DNA of 17,053 nucleotides from Sulfurimonas sp. (GTDB lineage: Bacteria; Campylobacterota; Campylobacteria; Campylobacterales; Sulfurimonadaceae). Below are positions 13,575 through 17,053 of the stretch, in pieces. The notes beneath the pieces were generated by a model. The model was given only the letters and a program-made list of their open reading frames with translations. It did not search any database and was not told the origin of the DNA. The stretch spans positions 1 through 17,053 of the forward strand of contig JALUKS010000010.1 of NCBI GenBank assembly GCA_027056465.1, read 5' to 3'. Position 1 is the stretch's first letter, and the number at the start of each line of letters is the position of its first letter. The position numbers and the translations under genes are program-made.

Positions 13575-13889
13575 TTAATAATCTTGTGCTGACTCCCTAA
13601 ACGCCAATCGTGTTTTATCTTGCTTGAGTTTTTTATAGAGTTTGAATTTCGCTTTTTCAAGCTCTTCATCACCGTATGAGAACTCCTCTTTGAGTTTTTC
13701 ATCGCCAACATTTGCACAATCCATAGCAAAAAGTTTCAACTCTTTCTTTGTGAGTTTGGACTTTAAAACGCCATAAAGAACTTTATCATCTTCGATAAGA
13801 TCTATTGTCTCTAAAACACAAAACTCTGCTAATTTCTCTCTAAAACTATTCTCTTCGTGGTACTGACGCCACACTGTACTTTCTAACAT
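13575..13889 (-). CDS. Small hypothetical protein downstream of serB
   Basis: 104 residues, highly charged and mostly helical (VWRQYHEENSFREKLAEFCVLETIDLIED, then SKLTKKELKLFAMDCANVG). No signal peptide, membrane segment or known motif was recognised. ATG at 13889 follows the serB stop by one base (TAATATG), and GGAG lies inside serB, so the two genes are translationally coupled. It ends 22 bp from the convergent OmpA-domain gene. The tight coupling supports a real gene; I cannot name a function. Confidence 0.75.
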   Translation of the reverse strand: MLESTVWRQYHEENSFREKLAEFCVLETIDLIEDDKVLYGVLKSKLTKKELKLFAMDCANVGDEKLKEEFSYGDEELEKAKFKLYKKLKQDKTRLAFRESAQDY

Positions 13890-13890
13890 A

Positions 13891-14517
13891 TTATAATTGC
13901 TCCAATATTTTTGTTAAATCTTTCTCTCTAATGATGATGTTTGCCTCTTTTTCTAAAATCTCACGAGCACAAAACGCTACTCGTGTTCCAGCATGAGCGA
14001 ACATACTTAAATCATTCGCTCCATCACCACAAACTAATGTCTCTGCATCACTTACACCGAGGATATTTTGCAAACGCACTAGCATATCGCCTTTAGAGTG
14101 AGAAAACATCATATCGCCACCTACTAGACCTGTAAGTTTACCATCCTTCTCATGCAGAACATTTGAGAAGTCGGCATCATATCCTAATATCTCTTTTGCA
14201 TATCCTGTTGCCGTTCTAAAACCACCACTAAAGCAGACTACGGTTAAGCCTCTCTCTTTTAATGCAGAGATAGTCTCTTTTGCTCCATTCATATAAGGGA
14301 GATTTTCACTTATCTTTTTGACGACAGAAAAATCAAGCCCTTTGAGAAGTGCCACGCGCTGTTGTAAGGACTCAAAAAAATCAAGCCTGCCACTCATCGC
14401 CTCTTCGGTAATAGCAGCAACTTTTTGCCCAATACCTAACTCTTCTGCAAAGAAATCAATAGTCTCACCATCCATTAGTGTCGAATCGAAATCAAAAACA
14501 GCTAATTTTAAACTCAT
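13891..14517 (-). CDS. serB: Phosphoserine phosphatase (HAD family)
   Basis: 208 residues. It catalyses the last step of serine synthesis, hydrolysis of phosphoserine. HAD motifs are complete: motif I FDFDSTLMDGE with nucleophile Asp9 and acid Asp11, motif II Ser97 in CFSGGF, motif III Lys142, and motif IV GDGANDL at 164-170. The DSTL and ETIDFFAEELG cap residues are typical of SerB and not of sugar phosphatases. It lacks the N-terminal ACT domain of longer SerB proteins. It is divergent from the metF-like gene, with a -10 box at 14551-14546, and followed closely by a small coupled gene. Confidence 0.93.
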   Translation of the reverse strand: MSLKLAVFDFDSTLMDGETIDFFAEELGIGQKVAAITEEAMSGRLDFFESLQQRVALLKGLDFSVVKKISENLPYMNGAKETISALKERGLTVVCFSGGFRTATGYAKEILGYDADFSNVLHEKDGKLTGLVGGDMMFSHSKGDMLVRLQNILGVSDAETLVCGDGANDLSMFAHAGTRVAFCAREILEKEANIIIREKDLTKILEQL

Positions 14518-14533
14518 ACTTACTCTCTTTTGT

Positions 14534-14551
14534 TATAATAAGGGCATTATA
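14534..14551. promoter_or_regulatory. Overlapping divergent promoters of serB and the metF-like gene
   Basis: TATAAT (14534-14539, +) serves the metF-like gene. Its mirror image (14551-14546, -) serves serB. With one flanking base each, they form an exact 7-bp inverted repeat TTATAAT/ATTATAA separated by AAGGGC. The predicted start of each transcript falls on the other's -10 box, so RNA polymerase can hardly occupy both at once. Confidence 0.55.
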
Positions 14552-14569
14552 ACTAAAGAGGACTTTTAT

Positions 14570-15481
14570 TTGTTTGATATTTTACTAGAAAAGCTAAATA
14601 GTGGCACATATATCACTCTTGAGACAACTCCAGGGCACTCCCCTACATTTGCTCCCACCATAGAGAAAATAGCAGAGTTGAAACTTGATAAGTATGTAGA
14701 TGGTTTCTCAACTACAGACAACCCACTCGCAAAACTGAAGTACAACTCCCTTTTTGCAGCGAAGATGTTACAAGAGAGATTTAAAAAACCAGTCATAGCG
14801 ACAATGAGTATGCGTGACCGTAACAAGATAGCACTTCAATCCGATTTACTCGGGGCAAATGAGGTCGATATACGAGCCATCCTTGCACTCACTGGTGACC
14901 CAGCGACTATGAGCGACCAACCTCATACAAAAGGAGTTTTTGAGGGAGATAGCACGCTACTTCTTGACATCATCTCTGCGTTTAACTCAGGAATGAACTA
15001 TGCAGGAAAACCTTTAGGTGTAGAGCCAAAACCTCTCTACCCTTTTGCAGTAGTTAACTCCTATGCAAAGAACCCTAAAACGCTACAAAAGAAGATACAA
15101 AAGAAGATAAAGCATGGGGCGATGGGTATCATAACACAACCTGTTTATGATATAGAAAATGCGAAACAGCTCTTAGAACTTCGAGATAATGCCAACCGTG
15201 AGTGTTGTTCCCAGAAAAAAAGAGGGGAGCTTATCTTTGGCGTTTTTCCTATCACAAAACTCCGTACGGCACAGTTTCTCTCTGCTCATGTACCAGGGAT
15301 AAATGTTCCTAATATCTGGATAGAAAAACTACGAATTGCTCATGAAAAAGGAGCTGAGGAAGAGTTTAAGGTAGGGTTTGAGCTAAGTAAAAACCTTTTT
15401 GATGAGCTTAAAGCACTCCATCCAAAGATACATCTCATGACAGCCAACCAGTTTGAAGTGGCAAAAAAAATATTAGTATAA
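14570..15481 (+). CDS. Methylenetetrahydrofolate reductase family protein (MetF-like)
   Basis: 303 residues from a TTG start at 14570. That start is preceded by AGAGGA at a correct distance and lies downstream of the promoter; upstream starts would overlap serB coding sequence. The family reduces 5,10-methylene- to 5-methyl-tetrahydrofolate with FAD, for methionine synthesis. The TIM-barrel pattern is visible: ITLETTPGHSP near 15-25 with Glu18 in the position of the catalytic acid, ILALTGDPA with LTGD at 107-110, FAVVNSYAKNP near 159-169, MGIITQPVYD at 185-194, and FGVFPITK near 223-230. It differs from classical MetF (FFPP start, LRGD), so it could be a divergent paralogue with another role. 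Fold and cofactor class are well supported, the exact reaction less so. Confidence 0.85.
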   Translation: MFDILLEKLNSGTYITLETTPGHSPTFAPTIEKIAELKLDKYVDGFSTTDNPLAKLKYNSLFAAKMLQERFKKPVIATMSMRDRNKIALQSDLLGANEVDIRAILALTGDPATMSDQPHTKGVFEGDSTLLLDIISAFNSGMNYAGKPLGVEPKPLYPFAVVNSYAKNPKTLQKKIQKKIKHGAMGIITQPVYDIENAKQLLELRDNANRECCSQKKRGELIFGVFPITKLRTAQFLSAHVPGINVPNIWIEKLRIAHEKGAEEEFKVGFELSKNLFDELKALHPKIHLMTANQFEVAKKILV

Positions 15482-15546
15482 CGATCCACTTGCAGATTAG
15501 TAACTGACCTTACGGACTTTTAAAAAGGAATTTGCTAAAATACACC
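15482..15546 (+). other. Leader of an insertion-sequence relic
   Basis: The CGATCCACTTGC string at 15482-15493 recurs, with one difference, at 16872-16883. An AAAGGA-like site precedes the ATG at 15547. It probably represents the left part of an old insertion sequence lying directly against the metF-like stop codon. Confidence 0.4.
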
Positions 15547-15684
15547 ATGAAAACAGATTACCTAGAACTCTACACAGACTACCTAATCAGCAGTAATGGC
15601 TATACAACAGCAACAGGCTTATCAGATATGATGGATAATGAAGTTAGCCATGACCAGATAACAAGTCGCCACGTTCAAATTTAG
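15547..15684 (+). pseudogene. N-terminal fragment of a DDE-type transposase
   Basis: A 45-codon frame. The segment LYTDYLISSNGYTTATGLS, followed by DNEVSHDQITSR, resembles the conserved N-terminus of an IS4-like/DDE transposase group (family assigned from memory). The normal continuation (about 300 more residues with the DDE catalytic triad) is missing. After SHDQIT the frame runs into a short module (15666-15692) that recurs at 16880-16923, and stops. It is a truncated copy without catalytic residues, next to which the IS110 element now lies. Confidence 0.55.
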
Positions 15685-15721
15685 TTAACAATGATACCAA
15701 TAGTAACACTATTTTGAGAAT

Positions 15722-16720
15722 TTATTCCACTTCAACTACTTTTTGAGTGTTAATATTTTCATCATATTTACGGTTATTTTTATAAAGAGAATGAGCCGTA
15801 ATAATCATTTTTCTCATAACAGCTATTTGTGCTGAAGTACTATGTTTACCTTTAGCTTTTAAATGTGCATAAAAAGATTGAAAGTTTTTGTCATATTGGA
15901 TAGCACTGAGAACTGCCATAAAAAGTAATCCTCTGTAAAGAACAGAACCTGACTTTGAAATTCTATATCCTGATTGAATTGAACTACCTGATTGTTTATA
16001 AATTGGATTAAGACCAGCTAATGAAGTAATCTGTCTTTGATTGGCATCTGGATATTTTAAAAAAAGATGAAATAGTGCAATTCCAGCAATTTGACCTATA
16101 CCTTTTATAGATGTTATATTTTTATATGCAGCTCTATATTCATCAGTAGAATCAATTAAAGTTTGTACTTGTTCAATGATTCTAAGCTCTTGTTTCTTTG
16201 ATTCTTCAATAGATTTTTGAAGTTCTTTTATAGAGAATTTATCACCATCTTTACTTGTTAAAGATTCAAGATGATTCTTCTGTTGTGTTGTCTGTTTCTT
16301 GGTAAATTTATAGAAGCTCATTAGCTCTTTAATATGCTCAACATCTTCGTTAAGCACGGGAACCTTCACTTGTCCTTCTTTTGCTAATTCTATTGCTTTA
16401 GAAAGAACTCTAGCATCATTTATATCGTTCTTTACTTCCTCTCCCAATGCTTTAGCATAATTACTAAACTGCTTAGGATTTATGATAAAACATTTAATAT
16501 TTTTGTCTGAACAATACTTTCTAAGAGCTTCTGAATAACTCCCTGTTGGTTCAAAAATAAAGATGACATCCTCTATTTCTTTTTTATATATTTTTTTCAC
16601 TTTTGAAAAAAGAGATTTAAACCCTTTTAAACTATTTTCCAACACTAAATCTTGACTATTTTTTTGAATATGAATATTTATAGTTGCTTTTGATACATCA
16701 ATTCCGATACAATTAGACAC
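15722..16720 (-). CDS. IS110-family DEDD transposase
   Basis: 332 residues, full family length. The N-terminal RuvC-like domain has Asp8 (CIGIDVSKA), Glu57 (IFEPTGSY), Asp99 and Asp102 (NDINDARVLS), which together form the DEDD metal site. The middle is a coiled-coil helix region (about 130-190). The C-terminal Transposase_20 domain has ITSIKGIGQIAGIAL near 202-216, then SLAGLNPIYKQSGSSIQSGYRISKSG, whose Ser cluster at 244-250 should contain the catalytic serine. The enzyme uses a bridge RNA encoded in the element to choose target and donor DNA. It starts at GTG 16720, behind an AGGAGG site with 6 nt spacing. No frameshifts are seen. Confidence 0.95.
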   Translation of the reverse strand: MSNCIGIDVSKATINIHIQKNSQDLVLENSLKGFKSLFSKVKKIYKKEIEDVIFIFEPTGSYSEALRKYCSDKNIKCFIINPKQFSNYAKALGEEVKNDINDARVLSKAIELAKEGQVKVPVLNEDVEHIKELMSFYKFTKKQTTQQKNHLESLTSKDGDKFSIKELQKSIEESKKQELRIIEQVQTLIDSTDEYRAAYKNITSIKGIGQIAGIALFHLFLKYPDANQRQITSLAGLNPIYKQSGSSIQSGYRISKSGSVLYRGLLFMAVLSAIQYDKNFQSFYAHLKAKGKHSTSAQIAVMRKMIITAHSLYKNNRKYDENINTQKVVEVE

Positions 16721-16726
16721 CGTGAA

Positions 16727-16732
16727 CCTCCT
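16727..16732 (-). promoter_or_regulatory. Transposase ribosome-binding site, possibly sequestered
   Basis: AGGAGG, 6 nt before the GTG start. CTCCTA at 16765-16760, the 3' arm of the upstream hairpin, is an exact complement of TAGGAG at 16733-16728, so the site can be hidden when that hairpin is open. Confidence 0.55.
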
Positions 16733-16757
16733 AATATTTTTTAAGAGAGTTCGTTAG

Positions 16758-16777
16758 CATAGGAGAAAACTCCTATG
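16758..16777. repeat. 8-bp perfect hairpin upstream of the transposase
   Basis: CATAGGAG and CTCCTATG around a four-base loop. On the minus strand the loop is TTTT. It is the strongest single hairpin in this leader and overlaps the second arm of the longer TATGTG/CACATA stem, so both cannot form fully together. Confidence 0.75.
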
Positions 16778-16860
16778 TGACTTTCAAGCAATAATTTTAC
16801 ACATAACTTTGCCTCGTGATTCAATTCGATCTAGCTTTTTCTTTTTCTTGCAAAAAAAAG

Positions 16861-16866
16861 ATTATA
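16861..16866 (-). promoter_or_regulatory. -10 box at the outer edge of the IS110 upstream end
   Basis: TATAAT on the minus strand. In IS110 elements the promoter for the bridge RNA is completed when the element circularises, bringing a -35 from the other end. This -10 lies where such a split promoter would have its LE half. Confidence 0.45.
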
Positions 16867-16870
16867 AAAA

Positions 16871-17053
16871 CCGATCCACTCGCCACTCAAATTTAAAGTG
16901 TAATTATCCGACTTGTTAACAAGCTAGACTATGCCGCTTTAGATATAGACCGATACATTACTTCTAACGAAAACTCAAAAGCAGTATAGGATAAAAATTT
17001 CAAAAAAAAGAACATACGAGACATAGTAAAAAATATGTTACCCTAGCCGAAAA
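16871..17053. other. Right flank: repeat module and an interrupted frame
   Basis: 16872-16923 holds the copy of the module also seen left of the IS110 element. After it a plus-strand frame reads VNKLDYAALDIDRYITSNENSKAV, stops at TAG 16987-16989, and continues in the same frame with DKNFKKKNIRDIVKNML before a second stop at 17044. The protein-like texture on both sides of the first stop suggests a broken gene, but I recognise no family and the window ends here. Confidence 0.35.

Larger units (their letters stand above)
16725..16854 (-). ncRNA. Candidate bridge RNA / structured leader of the IS110 element
   Basis: Non-coding upstream end of the element, read on the minus strand. It begins with TCTTTTT/AAAAAGA, a 7-bp stem at 16861-16855 and 16846-16840, as expected for the 5' stem-loop. 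It then has TATGTG (16805-16800) able to pair with CACATA (16779-16774) around a 20-nt loop, and an 8-bp perfect hairpin CATAGGAG-TTTT-CTCCTATG (16777-16758). Location, length and stem layout fit the bridge RNAs of IS110 elements, which carry target- and donor-binding loops; guide sequences were not resolved here. Exact 5' and 3' ends are guesses. Confidence 0.5.
15691..16870 (-). mobile_element. IS110-family insertion sequence (ends approximate)
   Basis: A single DEDD transposase gene with about 150 bp of non-coding DNA upstream and only about 30 bp downstream. That is the arrangement of the IS110 group rather than of IS1111. No inverted terminal repeats or target duplications are evident, which is also typical. 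The ends are estimates: the left edge from an AATAGT-AAC-ACTATT hairpin at 15699-15713, and the right edge from the -10 box at 16861-16866 and the repeat module starting at 16872. The element appears complete and could be mobile. It lies amid the relics of another insertion sequence. Confidence 0.75.

Noticed and set aside
14318..14569. Longer version of the metF-like gene starting inside serB
   Set aside because: It would overlap the 5' part of serB in the opposite strand and precede the promoter. The TTG at 14570 has a good ribosome-binding site and matches the family's N-terminus.

Overview
The window comes from an AT-rich, gene-dense chromosome of the Campylobacterota (former Epsilonproteobacteria), most likely a Sulfurimonas/Sulfuricurvum-type relative. 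The evidence is the order rpsF-ssb-rpsR behind a short dprA and a YibQ-type deacetylase, the tight clpS-clpA-aat operon, TATAAT -10 boxes without a clear -35, and the general protein style. No database search was possible, so the genus is an inference.

Layout. 1-657 (-): N-terminal 219 codons of an unassigned protein with a BRCT-like start, running off the left edge. 732-2075 (+): NhaA Na+/H+ antiporter. 2076-4430: an eroded accessory patch holding an integrase fragment, a headless AbiEi-type (DUF6088-like) antitoxin, the C-terminal part of its AbiEii toxin, and two decayed small minus-strand genes. It ends at an intact tRNA-Arg(GCG) gene (4431-4507, -), whose 3' end faces the patch. 4574-5030 (-): two small proteins resembling a ZapA/ZapB pair. 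5142-8320 (+): clpS-clpA-aat, an adaptor, unfoldase and Leu/Phe-transferase for the bacterial N-degron pathway. 8407-10187 (+): a membrane-anchored divergent polysaccharide deacetylase and DprA. 10200-11745 (+): rpsF-ssb-rpsR with a 130-nt leader and a terminator hairpin. 11825-13552 (+): a secreted beta-propeller-like protein with a C-terminal OmpA peptidoglycan-binding domain. 13575-14517 (-): serB and a small conserved-looking protein. 14570-15481 (+): a MetF-family reductase that starts at TTG and is divergent from serB. 15482-17053: an insertion-sequence scar (a truncated DDE transposase start) carrying an apparently intact IS110-family element whose transposase is on the minus strand.

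The housekeeping genes look intact; decay is confined to 2076-4430 and 15482-17053. The most interesting non-coding signal is the roughly 150-nt leader of the IS110 transposase. It has a -10 box, a 5' stem-loop and further hairpins as expected for a bridge RNA, and it also shows a four-segment alternative-pairing arrangement that could expose or hide the transposase ribosome-binding site. The two sides of the IS110 element carry diverged copies of the same short sequence module.
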